A stretch of 64,000 nt of DNA from assembly GCA_958295695.1 (NCBI GenBank), contig OY282363.1:2484225-2548224 (forward strand). Direction: 5' to 3'. The notes below the pieces were generated by a model. The model had not been told where the DNA came from. It worked only from the letters and a program-made list of their open reading frames with translations, and made no database searches. This DNA comes from an uncultured Alphaproteobacteria bacterium (GTDB lineage: Bacteria; Pseudomonadota; Alphaproteobacteria; SP197). The position numbers and the translations under genes were made by a program. Position 1 is the stretch's first letter. Every line of letters starts with the position of its first letter. Positions 31,286-39,342 of this stretch are shown here, in pieces.

Positions 31286-33310
31286 ATGCCGGACGTGAGG
31301 AATGTCGCCCTTGTCGGACCGTCGCTCGGCGGCAAGACGACGCTGCTCGAAAGCATGCTGTTCGCCGCCGGCGCGATCGGCCGCAAGGGATCGGTCAAGG
31401 AGGGCAACACGGTCGGCGACTCCGCGCCCGAGGCGCGCGAGCGCAACATGAGCACCGAGGTCAGCGCGGCGCGCGCCGCGTTCGAGGGCGTGACGATCAA
31501 CATTCTCGACTGCCCCGGCTCCATCGAGTTCCAGGCCGAGGCGCGCAACGCGCTCATGGGCGCGGACGCCGCGGTCGTGGTCTACGAGCCCGTCGTCGAG
31601 CGCGCCGCGACGCTGGGGCCGATCTTCAAGTTTCTCGAGGACAACGCCATCCCGCACATGGTGTTCGTCAACAAGATGGACCGCGCCTCGACCGCGATCC
31701 GGGACCTGCTACCCGCCATGCAGGAGGTCTCCCCCACGCCGCTCCTCATCGCCCAGGTGCCGATCCGCGACGGCGAGGAGGTCACGGGCTATGTCGACCT
31801 GATCGCCGAGAAGGCCCACGCCTACAAGCCCGGCGGGGCCTCCGACCCGATCGCCATGCCGGCGGGCGTGAAGGAGCGCGTGGACGAGGCGCGCCGGATG
31901 ATGCTGGAGGCGCTGGCCGATTTCGACGACGACCTCCTGATGAAGCTCCTGGAGGACGAAGTCCCCTCCATCGAGGAGGTCGTCGGCGACCTGCGCGCCG
32001 CCTTCCGCGACGGCAAGGTCGCGCCCGTCCTCATCGGCGCGGCCGAGCGGGAGAACGGCGTGCGCCGCCTGCTCCGGGAGATCGTAACGTGGACGCCGGA
32101 GCCCGGCGCGCGGGCCGCGCGCCACGGCCTCGAGGGCCCGCCCGCGGCCCAGGTGCTGAAGACCTTCAACACGCAGCACGGCGGCAAGCTGTCGCTCGTC
32201 CGCGTCTGGCGCGGCGCGATCGGGGACGGCGAGACCGTCAACGGCGAACGCATCGGCGGCATGTACCGCATGCAGGGCTCCGGCCAGGACAAGATCGACC
32301 GCGCGGAGGCCGGCGACATCGTCGCCCTGGCGCGGCTCGGGAACGCCCGCACCGGCGACACGCTCGCGGTCGGCGGCGCGGCGCCGTCCGGCGAGGCCGC
32401 CTATCCGCGCGCCGAGCCGCCGCCCCGGCTCTACGGCCTCTCGATCCACGCCGCCCGGCGCGACGACGAGGTCAAGATGGCGACCGCGCTGCAACGCATC
32501 GCCGAGGAGGACCCCTCGATCGGGCCCGAGCAGGATCCCGCGCTCAACCAGCTGGTGCTGTGGGGCCAGGGCGACATGCACCTCCAGGTCGCCTTCGCCA
32601 AGCTGCGGAACCGCTACGGCGTCGAGATCGCCTCCGGCCGGCCACGCGTGCCCTACCGCGAGGCGATCCGCAAGCCGACCGCCCAGCACGGCCGCTTCAA
32701 GCGCCAGACCGGCGGCAGCGGCATGTTCGGCGACGTGCGGATCAACATCAGGCCCCTGCCCCGCGGCGCGGGCTTCGAGTTCACCAACTCGGTGACCGGC
32801 GGCAACATCCCCAGGCAGTACATCCCCGCGGTCGAGGCGGGCGTGAAGGAGTACCTGGAGCGGGGACCGCTCGGCTTTCCCGTTGTCGACGTCGCCGTGG
32901 AGGTCTTCGACGGCAAGTACCACGATGTCGATTCGAACGAGATGGCGTTCAAGCTCGCCGCGCGCGTCGCCATGTCCGAGGGCATGCCGAACTGCGGGCC
33001 GATCCTGCTGGAGCCGATCATGGAGGTCCGGATCCACGCGCCCAACACCGCGACGTCCCGCGTGCAGCAGCTCGTGACCGGCCGCCGCGGACAGCTTCTG
33101 GGATTCGAGGCCCGCGAGGGCTGGCGGGGCTGGGACACGGTCACGGCCCACATGCCCCAGGGCGAGATCCAGGACCTGATCAGCGAGCTGCGCTCGCTGA
33201 CCCAGGGCGTGGGATACTTCAGCGTCGCGTTCGACCACCTCCAGGAGCTGACCGGCCGCAACGCCGACCGGGTCGTGGAGGACCGCAAGGGCGAGCTCGA
33301 AGCGGCATAG
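31286..33310 (+). CDS. elongation factor G-like translational GTPase
   Basis: 674-residue paralogue of EF-G. The G1 loop is GPSLGGKTT, unusual against the canonical AHIDAGKTT of FusA; G3 is DCPG and G4 NKMD. EF-G domains II-V follow (LVRVWRGAIGDGETVNGER, YGLSIHAARRDDEVKMATAL, QTGGSGMFGDVRINI, LLEPIMEVRIHAPNTATSRV). The altered G1 and shorter length place it in the 'EF-G-like' group found as a second copy in many alphaproteobacteria; whether it acts in translocation, ribosome recycling or stress is not known. ATG 31286 has GGGAGGAG upstream. An in-frame upstream extension to 30911 is antisense to the ankyrin gene and rejected. Confidence 0.92.
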   Translation: MPDVRNVALVGPSLGGKTTLLESMLFAAGAIGRKGSVKEGNTVGDSAPEARERNMSTEVSAARAAFEGVTINILDCPGSIEFQAEARNALMGADAAVVVYEPVVERAATLGPIFKFLEDNAIPHMVFVNKMDRASTAIRDLLPAMQEVSPTPLLIAQVPIRDGEEVTGYVDLIAEKAHAYKPGGASDPIAMPAGVKERVDEARRMMLEALADFDDDLLMKLLEDEVPSIEEVVGDLRAAFRDGKVAPVLIGAAERENGVRRLLREIVTWTPEPGARAARHGLEGPPAAQVLKTFNTQHGGKLSLVRVWRGAIGDGETVNGERIGGMYRMQGSGQDKIDRAEAGDIVALARLGNARTGDTLAVGGAAPSGEAAYPRAEPPPRLYGLSIHAARRDDEVKMATALQRIAEEDPSIGPEQDPALNQLVLWGQGDMHLQVAFAKLRNRYGVEIASGRPRVPYREAIRKPTAQHGRFKRQTGGSGMFGDVRINIRPLPRGAGFEFTNSVTGGNIPRQYIPAVEAGVKEYLERGPLGFPVVDVAVEVFDGKYHDVDSNEMAFKLAARVAMSEGMPNCGPILLEPIMEVRIHAPNTATSRVQQLVTGRRGQLLGFEAREGWRGWDTVTAHMPQGEIQDLISELRSLTQGVGYFSVAFDHLQELTGRNADRVVEDRKGELEAA

Positions 33311-33370
33311 AACGCTTCCGTCCCGCACGGAAACGCTCCGGCCCCCTTCGGCGGGCTCGGGACAGGCCCC

Positions 33371-33480
33371 CCTTCGATACGCGCCCCCCGCGGGGCGCTA
33401 CCCGGGGCGGGGGAGAGGTTGTGGCGGGGAACGGGACCCCCCGTCCCGAGCGGGCCCCGAAGGGGCCGTATCGGGGGACG
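33371..33480. repeat. intergenic palindromic repeat, paired inverted units
   Basis: Same element family as 41-162, again as two inverted units: CCTTCGATACGCG...GCTACCCGGGGCGGGGG at 33371-33413 and its inverted partner ending CCGTATCGGGGGACG near 33480. It fills most of the 401-nt gap after the EF-G-like gene. A short hairpin (TTCCGT / ACGGAA, near 33316-33331) just after the stop may terminate that gene. From 33481 to 33711 I see no convincing gene. Confidence 0.7.
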
Positions 33481-33660
33481 GCCGAACCCGGATCGGGACA
33501 TGGAACGCCCGTTCGCCGCAGCGGACGCGGAGGGCGACGCGCCCGCCTTCCCCGCCGGCCACCGCGTCGGCGAACCCGGCCGGCGTGGCGCCCTTGTCGC
33601 GGACCGCGGGGATCCGGATCGGATTTTTCGCGCCCGCGGCCCTTGCGGCGCGGGCCGGAC

Positions 33661-35142
33661 TCATGGTTCCTGCACGGGCCGACGCGGCGCAACGGCCCGA
33701 GGGGACCGGAGATGGCTTCCAACGCGCTGATTTCCGTCATCTGCCACGACCGCGGCGGGCTCGTCGCCGACCTCGCCGGGCTGATGTTCGACCTCAACAT
33801 CGACCTCTCCGACACGACCTTCGCCGTCCTCGGCGAGGCCGCCGAGTTCACCTGCCTCGCCGAGATCCCGGACGGCCTGGCGCTCGCCGCCGTGAAGCGC
33901 GAGATCGAGGGGCTGCGCGACATGGACGACGCCCGGGTCGCGGTCGCCGCCTTCGACATGCGGCCGGTCCACGACGACAGCGGCCGCATCACCCACCGCA
34001 TCGAGCTCGACGGCCGGGACCGGCCCGGCATCGTCGCCCGGGTCTCGGAGGTCTTCGGCCAGTTCGGCGGCAACATCGTGCGCATGAACTCCGAGCGCAT
34101 CCCGGAACGGGGCCACGACCGTTACGTCACCCGCTTTTCGGTCTTTCTGCCGGAGCGGCGCGCCGACGCCTGCCTGGCGACCGTCGCCAACACGGCCGGC
34201 GAGCTGCGCATGACGTTCCGTTTCGACGCCGTGGCGGGCTGAGGCTCGGTGCCGCTCCAGGTCCTCGACGCCCGCGGCCGCGGCCGCCCGGTAGCGCCCG
34301 CTCGCGGCCCGGTCGGCCGCCGCAAGGTCGTGGGCGCGCCGGATGCAATAGCGGGCGTAGCGGTAGGCGAAATACGGCCTCAGGACACCGAGCCGCGCCA
34401 CGGCGCCGTCATCGCCATAGGCCTCGAGGAAACGGGCCTCGTCCCCGGCGGACCACGGATCGAGCCCATAGACCGCCTGGAACGCCGGCGACAGGAAGCT
34501 CCAGAGGTCCTCGGCGGGATCGCCCATGCCCGGACACTGCCAGTCGATGATGTGGCCCCCGGCCGGCCCGGCGATCATGTTGCCGGCGTTGAAATCGCCG
34601 TGAACGAAGCGTCGTCGCGCAAGAGGCGGACCGTCGACCGGCGGCGGGCGCGTCGCGCCCAGCCGCATCGACAACGGGTCGCCGGCCGGCGGAGCGGGGA
34701 GCCTGTCGGCGTCGGCCAGCAGTTCGCGCGGGCTGGCGGGCATCGCGCGGAAGCCGGCGGTCTCGATGCGGTGGACCCCGCGCAGAAGAACCGCCGCCTC
34801 GACAGGGTCGCCGTTCCACGGCGCGCCCTCGACGAAACGGTAGACCAGCACGGCGCCGTGTCCGTCCGCCGCGGGCCAGTAGCCCACGAAATCGGGCGCG
34901 AGCCCCCGCCCCTCGAGCAGCCTCATGGCCCGCGCCTCGGACTCGGGCGCGATGGGAAAGAGGGTCCAGCCCCTGCTGCGTTCGCCGAAATGCTTGACCG
35001 CGAGATCCTCGCCGTCGCCGCGGACGCGCAGAACGTCGTTCCAGAACCCGCCGGCCAGGACCGTCGCGTCGGCGTCGCGGCCCGTCGCGAGCACGCCCCG
35101 GCGCACCAGAAAGGCGACGGCGTCGAACGTCATGGCGGACAT
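33661..35142 (-). CDS. aminoglycoside phosphotransferase / choline kinase-like protein with antisense C-terminal extension
   Basis: The first ~290 residues form a kinase-like APH fold: GGFWNDVLRVRGDGEDLAVKHF (N-lobe Lys in AVKHF), catalytic loop FVHGDFNAGNMI (Asp in HGDFN) and the metal site HIIDWQCPGMGDPAEDLW. Natural substrates of this group are usually small hydroxylated metabolites rather than antibiotics. Homologous sequence appears to end near GVEDLERH (about 34255), but the frame stays open for roughly 195 more codons through the ACT gene on the other strand, stopping at 33661. The extension looks like antisense coding sequence. The true C-terminus may therefore be a lost stop codon. 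The start (35142 or 35133) lacks a clear ribosome site. Confidence 0.75.
   Translation of the reverse strand: MSAMTFDAVAFLVRRGVLATGRDADATVLAGGFWNDVLRVRGDGEDLAVKHFGERSRGWTLFPIAPESEARAMRLLEGRGLAPDFVGYWPAADGHGAVLVYRFVEGAPWNGDPVEAAVLLRGVHRIETAGFRAMPASPRELLADADRLPAPPAGDPLSMRLGATRPPPVDGPPLARRRFVHGDFNAGNMIAGPAGGHIIDWQCPGMGDPAEDLWSFLSPAFQAVYGLDPWSAGDEARFLEAYGDDGAVARLGVLRPYFAYRYARYCIRRAHDLAAADRAASGRYRAAAAAGVEDLERHRASARHGVETERHAQLAGRVGDGRQAGVGAPLRQKDRKAGDVTVVAPFRDALGVHAHDVAAELAEDLRDPGDDAGPVPAVELDAVGDAAAVVVDRPHVEGGDRDPGVVHVAQPLDLALHGGERQAVRDLGEAGELGGLAEDGEGRVGEVDVEVEHQPGEVGDEPAAVVADDGNQRVGSHLRSPRAVAPRRPVQEP
33712..34242 (+). CDS. tandem ACT-domain protein, GcvR-like
   Basis: 176 residues with two ACT domains: the first begins LISVICHDRGGLVADLAGLM (about residues 4-75) and the second THRIELDGRDRPGIVARVSEVF (about 95-170). 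The arrangement is that of GcvR, the glycine-cleavage regulator, and related amino-acid sensors. It has no DNA-binding domain and would act through a partner. GGAG precedes the ATG. A one-carbon link is suggestive only, since fhs lies 11 kb away. The whole gene is antisense to an open extension of the neighbouring kinase gene. Confidence 0.85.
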   Translation: MASNALISVICHDRGGLVADLAGLMFDLNIDLSDTTFAVLGEAAEFTCLAEIPDGLALAAVKREIEGLRDMDDARVAVAAFDMRPVHDDSGRITHRIELDGRDRPGIVARVSEVFGQFGGNIVRMNSERIPERGHDRYVTRFSVFLPERRADACLATVANTAGELRMTFRFDAVAG

Positions 35143-35252
35143 ATAGGACGAACCCCCGACGATGGGAACGCCGACCGCGCCGCGCCGGCCGTTCCGGTCG
35201 GGCGGATCGCCGACGCTTCCGCCGGACGGGCGGGGCCGCCGCCACCCGCGCC

Positions 35253-35603
35253 ATGAGCCGGCGGGTCTGCTACAGCCTCGAGATCGACGGGGTCGAAGAG
35301 TCCTTCGCGTTCGAGTGCGACGACCCGCGGTATCGCCAGGTGGTCGGCAACCTGATGCGCGACGACGTCGACCTGGACCGCGCCCTGGAGACCTCCGTCG
35401 CCCTGCTGTCGGCCAACGTCCGGATGCACGACGACACGCTGACCCAGGATGCGATCGAGGCCCAGACGATCGCCGCGGCGACCGTCTGGTTCCTGTTCAA
35501 CGAAGCCGCCGATGACGAGGACCGCATCGACGGCGATGTCCTGCTGGTCGAGAAGGACGGCGAGCTCTTCGTCGCCGACGCGAAGGTCGAGAGCGGCGCC
35601 TGA
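35253..35603 (+). CDS. conserved-looking small acidic protein of unknown function
   Basis: 116 residues, strongly acidic (about a quarter Asp/Glu), no signal peptide or membrane segment. It opens MSRRVCYSLEIDGVEESFAFECDD and ends LLVEKDGELFVADAKVESGA; helical middle (LETSVALLSANVRMHDDTL, AQTIAAATVWFLFNEAADDED). I do not recognise a family. Codon use matches the neighbours, so it looks like a real gene. It diverges from the kinase gene (110 nt between starts) and converges on the aminotransferase gene with a strong hairpin between. Confidence 0.7.
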   Translation: MSRRVCYSLEIDGVEESFAFECDDPRYRQVVGNLMRDDVDLDRALETSVALLSANVRMHDDTLTQDAIEAQTIAAATVWFLFNEAADDEDRIDGDVLLVEKDGELFVADAKVESGA

Positions 35604-35642
35604 AGCGGGCGCGCCGGCAAGCCGACAGGGCCGCGGTCGCGT

Positions 35643-35681
35643 CCCCGGAGCGGTTCCGGCGAACCCGGAACCGCTCCGGGG
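35643..35681. terminator. bidirectional hairpin terminator
   Basis: CCCCGGAGCGGTTCCGG (35643-35659) pairs perfectly over 17 bp with 35665-35681 around the 5-nt loop CGAAC. It sits between convergent stop codons at 35603 and 35695. There is no T-run on either side, so it would act as a stable hairpin stop for both transcripts. Confidence 0.75.
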
Positions 35682-35694
35682 CGATGGCGTCCGG

Positions 35695-36624
35695 TCAGCC
35701 GTCCAGGAACCGCAGGTACTGCCGCTCGAAATCGAAATCGAGCAGGGCCTTGTAGCCGTCCATGACGCGGCGGGTGACCGGCCCCGGAATCCGCCCGCTG
35801 GCGGCTTCGCGGCCGTCGATCGAACGCACCGGACAGACGCACAGGCTGGTCGACGACAGGAACATCTCATCGGCGGTGTAGGCGTCGTAGAGGTCCAGAT
35901 CGGTCTCATGGACCGCGACGCCCAGGTCCGCCGCGATGTCGATCACCGTCTCGCGGCTGACGCCTTCCAGGATCATCTCGCGGCGCGGCGTGTAGAGCGC
36001 GCCGTCGCGCACCAGCCACAGGTTCTGTCCGGCGCCCTCGTTGAGATTGCCGTTGATGTCGAGCAGGCCCGCCCAGGCGTCGGGGTTCTGGGCCTTCACG
36101 TGCAGGTCGGCGAGTGTGACGTTGATGTAGTTGGTGAGCTTGGCGCGCGGGCTCTGGGCTTCCGGCGGCGTGCGCCGGAACGGCGCGATCGCGAGCGGGA
36201 TTCCGTCCCGGTAGAGCTTCGCGCGCGGCCGGAACGGAATGGGCTGGACATGCACGACCACGGTCGGCCCATCGCGCCTGTCGGGCTCGTCGCCCACCCA
36301 GTCCGCGCCGCGCGAGACGTTCTGGAACACCCAGTAGTCCTCGCCTTCGGGCAGGAGGGGCAGGTTGCGCTCCACCACCTCCTCGGTGATTCGCGCCATC
36401 TCGTCGGGCGTCTCGTCGATCTCGATCCGCAGGTAGCGCAGCGAGCGATAGAGACGGTCGATGTGCTCGGCCAGGCGGAAGAGCTTGCCGTTCACCGTGC
36501 GCTCGGTGTCGAACGCGCCGTCGCCGAAGCGAAAGCCGCGGTCGCGGAACGGAATCGCGACACGGCTCTCGGGCACGTAGTCGCCGTTGAAATAGGCGAT
36601 ACGTTCGTTCGGTCGACCGGTCAT
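35695..36624 (-). CDS. class IV PLP-dependent aminotransferase (branched-chain / D-amino acid type)
   Basis: 309-residue fold-type IV transaminase. The N-terminus is YFNGDYVPESRVAIPFRDRGFRFGDGAFDTER, here seen as the usual Class IV opening; the PLP Lys is in SPRAKLTNYINVTLADL, and the cofactor Glu lies in GNLNEGAGQNLWLV. The substrate loop residues do not clearly decide between IlvE, D-amino acid transaminase and the (R)-amine transaminase relatives; the FGDGAFDTER and YINVTLADL features recall the latter two. ATG 36624 has GAGGAG at good spacing. Confidence 0.85.
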   Translation of the reverse strand: MTGRPNERIAYFNGDYVPESRVAIPFRDRGFRFGDGAFDTERTVNGKLFRLAEHIDRLYRSLRYLRIEIDETPDEMARITEEVVERNLPLLPEGEDYWVFQNVSRGADWVGDEPDRRDGPTVVVHVQPIPFRPRAKLYRDGIPLAIAPFRRTPPEAQSPRAKLTNYINVTLADLHVKAQNPDAWAGLLDINGNLNEGAGQNLWLVRDGALYTPRREMILEGVSRETVIDIAADLGVAVHETDLDLYDAYTADEMFLSSTSLCVCPVRSIDGREAASGRIPGPVTRRVMDGYKALLDFDFERQYLRFLDG

Positions 36625-36790
36625 GCCTCCTCCCGCGCGGCGCGGCAAGGGCCAGCATGCCCGCCGCGCCGCCAAGGTCAAGGCGGTCGTCGGCCGCGAT
36701 GGCTTGACCTCGCACGAACCTTGTCCTTGAATAGTCCCGCAATCGTCCGGGGCTTGACCTTTCAGGCCGGCCGCCGAGGAGGGTGTGAGA

Positions 36791-37414
36791 GTGAAATGCG
36801 CGCGAACGTTGTCGGCCATCGCCAGTTTGTTCTGTTCATTCGGGATCGCGTTGGCCGACTGGGAAAACACCGATCCAGAAAATGGAAAAATGCGCCTTGC
36901 CTCTATCGGCGGAACAGCCGAAGGCTATTGGACCAGTGTGCAAACGAATTTCGGAGCGAACTTTCGCTGCGAATCCGGATGGTGGGAATCCAGCAGCTAC
37001 TCACACAGAGCTGAGGCAACTTTTTGTTGGTCGGACAACTTCACTCATTCAAGAATCGACGAGGGCGGTGGCGGATACGAGAAAACCAAGTCCGATACAT
37101 TTTTCAAACATTACAAAGCGACAAGACACAGCAAAACCAACTCTATAAACGGGCCGACCCTCGAGACTGCCGTGGGAGAGGTCCAAACGCATGCGTTCGA
37201 CATTCCCGAAACAGTGACCGGCAATCCACACAAAGAATGCATAGGGTTCAGCATCACGTTCGAGCGTGGCCTAGGCCACGCTTGGGGTCTCTACGGGAAG
37301 TACCTAGACTTCTACGCCTGCGCAAAGAACGGCAGCACGATATCGCACGGAATGTTCCGGCGCATTCTCTCCGGCTTCAGCATCGCGGGCGAGTTCGAGG
37401 CGTTCATGGAGTGA
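36791..37414 (+). CDS. secreted protein of unknown function, low GC, probably acquired
   Basis: 207 residues from GTG 36791, which has GAGGAGGG 7 nt upstream (GTG 36785 is too close). N-terminal signal peptide CARTLSAIASLFCSFGIALA is followed by DWENTDPENGKMRLASIGG. The mature part is rich in aromatic, Ser, Thr and Cys residues (CESGWWESSSYSH, ATFCWSDNFTHS) and has four or so Cys, suggesting disulphides. I recognise no family. Base composition is visibly lower in GC than either neighbour (runs such as TTTTTCAAACATTACAAAG), and codon use differs, so it looks horizontally acquired. TTGACC (36704) and TGAATA (36728) with an 18-nt spacer form a possible promoter. Confidence 0.75.
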   Translation: MKCARTLSAIASLFCSFGIALADWENTDPENGKMRLASIGGTAEGYWTSVQTNFGANFRCESGWWESSSYSHRAEATFCWSDNFTHSRIDEGGGGYEKTKSDTFFKHYKATRHSKTNSINGPTLETAVGEVQTHAFDIPETVTGNPHKECIGFSITFERGLGHAWGLYGKYLDFYACAKNGSTISHGMFRRILSGFSIAGEFEAFME

Positions 37415-37545
37415 GCGCCCGGACCGTGTCGCGGTGGATGACGTAGACGCCCGCGCCCACAATCATCGCCGTGTCGGCCACAGGAAACGATGGCCGTTCC
37501 GGAGCGCCGAATATCGACCGGGGAAGCTTCGTCTGTCGTCATCAG
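37404..37545 (-). pseudogene. remnant of an EamA/DMT-type transporter C-terminus
   Basis: A short minus-strand frame reads IFGAPERPSFPVADTAMIVG, AGVYVIHRDTVRA and then stops at 37404. The pattern xxGAxIIVGAGLYVLHRExxR is the last membrane helix and cytoplasmic end of EamA (DMT) permeases. Stop codons lie immediately upstream and no earlier helices can be found, so only the tail survives. Its last codons overlap the end of the secreted-protein gene on the other strand. The fragment is short, so the family call is tentative. Confidence 0.45.
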
Positions 37546-38044
37546 GCGCTCCCCGATGGCGCGATTCACCGCCGTGCGGCCGTGTCGCGGAGCCCGGCCG
37601 CCGGAAGCGGAAGCCGTCGTCTTGGCAGGACGCCAGCCTTGCGGCACAATGCGGGATGCGGTCATGGCGGAACGGCGGAGCAAGACATTCAACGTTTCCC
37701 GGGACCGGCTTCACCGGGACGCCGAGGCCCTGTCGCGGCGGCTCTCCGAACCGGGGCCGTGGCGGCGCCGGTAGCGCCGGAAGCCGCGCTCCACCTCCCC
37801 GGCAACGCCGCCGCGTCCATCGCCGGCAGCCGCTTCGCCGCGAAGCGCCCCGGCACATCCTCGAACTTCCGCATCCCGCGTTCCCGTGGCCATGTCGTCC
37901 GGGTCATCGAGACACTCCCTCCCGGAGGCGCGGAACCGGACAACCCGTGCGCTACCCGAACCGGACACCGCATGCGCCAGCGACACGGCCGGCCGGCCGC
38001 GACGGCCCTTGTCTTCCGTCGGCGCGGTTCCTATGATTCGAGCC
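37546..38044. other. intergenic stretch without a confident gene
   Basis: About 500 nt between the transporter remnant and the coiled-coil gene. Several overlapping short frames exist on both strands, but none shows a recognisable domain or a ribosome site, and their composition (Arg/Pro/Gly-rich) is that of random high-GC frames. One 36-codon segment (37666-37774, starting MAERRSKTFNVSRDRLHRDA) could be a small protein but I cannot support it. Confidence 0.4.
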
Positions 38045-38461
38045 ATGAACGAGGCCATCGCGTTCGACACCCACCGCTTCGTCAAGCGCCTGACGAAAAA
38101 CGGCTTCACCCAGCAGCAGGCCGAGACCCTGGCCGACGAGCACGTCGCCCTGCTCAACGGCAACTTGGCGACCAAGGCCGACATCGAAGCCCTGCAACAA
38201 GCGACCAAGGCCGGCATCGAGGCCCTGCGGCAGGCGACCAAGGCCGACATCGAAGCCCTGCAACAGGCGACCAAGGCCGACATCGAAGCCCTGCGGCAGG
38301 CGACCAAGGCCGACATCGAAGCCCTGCGGCAGGCGACCAAGGCCGACATCGCGGCGGTCGAGGCCAAGATCGAGGCGGCCAAGACGGACCTTTTGAAATG
38401 GATGTTCGGAGCGCTGATCGCGCAGGGCGGCGTGATCGTCGCGCTGGTCAAGCTGCTGTGA
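38045..38461 (+). CDS. coiled-coil membrane protein, DUF1640-like
   Basis: 138 residues. The N-terminus AFDTHRFVKRLTKNGFTQQQAETLADEH matches the opening of the DUF1640 (mitochondrial CCDC90/MCUR1-related) family. It is followed by six copies of an 11-residue unit ATKADIEALQQ/RQ forming a long coiled coil, and one C-terminal membrane helix (MFGALIAQGGVIVALVKLL). The 11-residue periodicity fits a hendecad coiled coil. Function in bacteria is unknown. ATG 38045 is chosen for the family N-terminus; ATG 38033 is an alternative. Confidence 0.8.
   Translation: MNEAIAFDTHRFVKRLTKNGFTQQQAETLADEHVALLNGNLATKADIEALQQATKAGIEALRQATKADIEALQQATKADIEALRQATKADIEALRQATKADIAAVEAKIEAAKTDLLKWMFGALIAQGGVIVALVKLL
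38168..38365 (+). repeat. 33-nt tandem repeat inside the coiled-coil gene
   Basis: Six consecutive 33-nt units starting GCGACCAAGGCC at 38168, 38201, 38234, 38267, 38300 and 38333; the fourth and fifth are identical and the sixth diverges in its second half. Each encodes one 11-residue coiled-coil unit. Near-identity at the DNA level means copy number can change by slippage or recombination. Confidence 0.9.
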
Positions 38462-38537
38462 CGCGCCATCCGCTCCGGATCGCGGGAAGGCCGCGTCCGA
38501 CGACCGACTGCCCATACCACCCGCCATGGAGGTGAAC

Positions 38538-39284
38538 ATGCACCGGACCGTTCGACCGCTTGCGGCAGCGACAACCGCATGTCTCTGTCTTGTCGTCGCG
38601 GCAACCGGCGCGACCGCCGACGAAGGGTTCTATGTCGGTCTCGGCGCCGGTCTTTCGATCATGAAGGACGCCGGCGTCAAGGGACACGCCAGCGAGCTCT
38701 ATTCCCCTCCGATGGACGCCACGAGCGAGGTCGATCGGGGGGGCGCCTTCAGCGGCGCGGTCGGCTACCGCTTCGCCAACGGCCTGCGCGTCGAGGGCGA
38801 GCTGGGCTATCGCGAGAACGATCTCAAGGAGCTCACCGTGCGGGAGCCCGGCAGCCTCGCCGCCCTCCTCCCCCTCCCCTTGCGGCAGGCGCCGGCCGCC
38901 CTGGATCGCCTGAGGGGGACCCGCTCCATCGAGGGGGACATTTCGGCGCTCTCGTTCATGGCCAACCTCTACTACGATTTCGACTTGGATTTCGGATTGA
39001 GGCCCTATGTCGGCGGCGGCGTCGGATTGACCCGCCTCTCCCTGTCGGCGGAGACCTCCGGCAGGAAAGTCGTCGACGGCACCGATACCGTGTTCGCCTA
39101 CCAGATCGGCGCCGGCGTCGGCTACGGGATCGGCGGGACGGACGGCCGCCCCGTCGTCGTCAGCCTGGACTACCGGGTCTACGGAACCGCCGACCCGACC
39201 TTCGAGGGTTCCCTGACGGGAACGCCGTTCGACACCGAAGTGAGAGGATCCTACGTGGGCGTCGGTCTCAGGTTCGGGCTCTGA
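38538..39284 (+). CDS. outer-membrane beta-barrel protein, OmpA/Omp25-like
   Basis: 248 residues from ATG 38538, which has GGAGG 6 nt upstream (ATG 38526 lies inside that site). Signal peptide CLCLVVAATGATA is followed by DEGFYVGLGAGLSIM. Alternating hydrophobic strands such as FSGAVGYRFANGLRVEGELGY, LRPYVGGGVGLTRLSL and YQIGAGVGYGI, and the C-terminal strand YVGVGLRFGL with a final aromatic-x-Leu pattern, mark an 8-stranded barrel. No periplasmic OmpA domain follows. It would be a BamD client. The gene is followed at 58 nt by the NCS2 permease gene. Confidence 0.85.
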   Translation: MHRTVRPLAAATTACLCLVVAATGATADEGFYVGLGAGLSIMKDAGVKGHASELYSPPMDATSEVDRGGAFSGAVGYRFANGLRVEGELGYRENDLKELTVREPGSLAALLPLPLRQAPAALDRLRGTRSIEGDISALSFMANLYYDFDLDFGLRPYVGGGVGLTRLSLSAETSGRKVVDGTDTVFAYQIGAGVGYGIGGTDGRPVVVSLDYRVYGTADPTFEGSLTGTPFDTEVRGSYVGVGLRFGL

Positions 39285-39342
39285 ACGGCCCTGGGAACCG
39301 GACGGCGCGAATGGAGTCGCTCCCCAGGACAGGAGGCGTGGC

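Noticed and set aside
33398-33664. Small minus-strand frame in the gap before the ACT gene
   Set aside because: Half of it lies in the intergenic repeat, with no ribosome site or family similarity.
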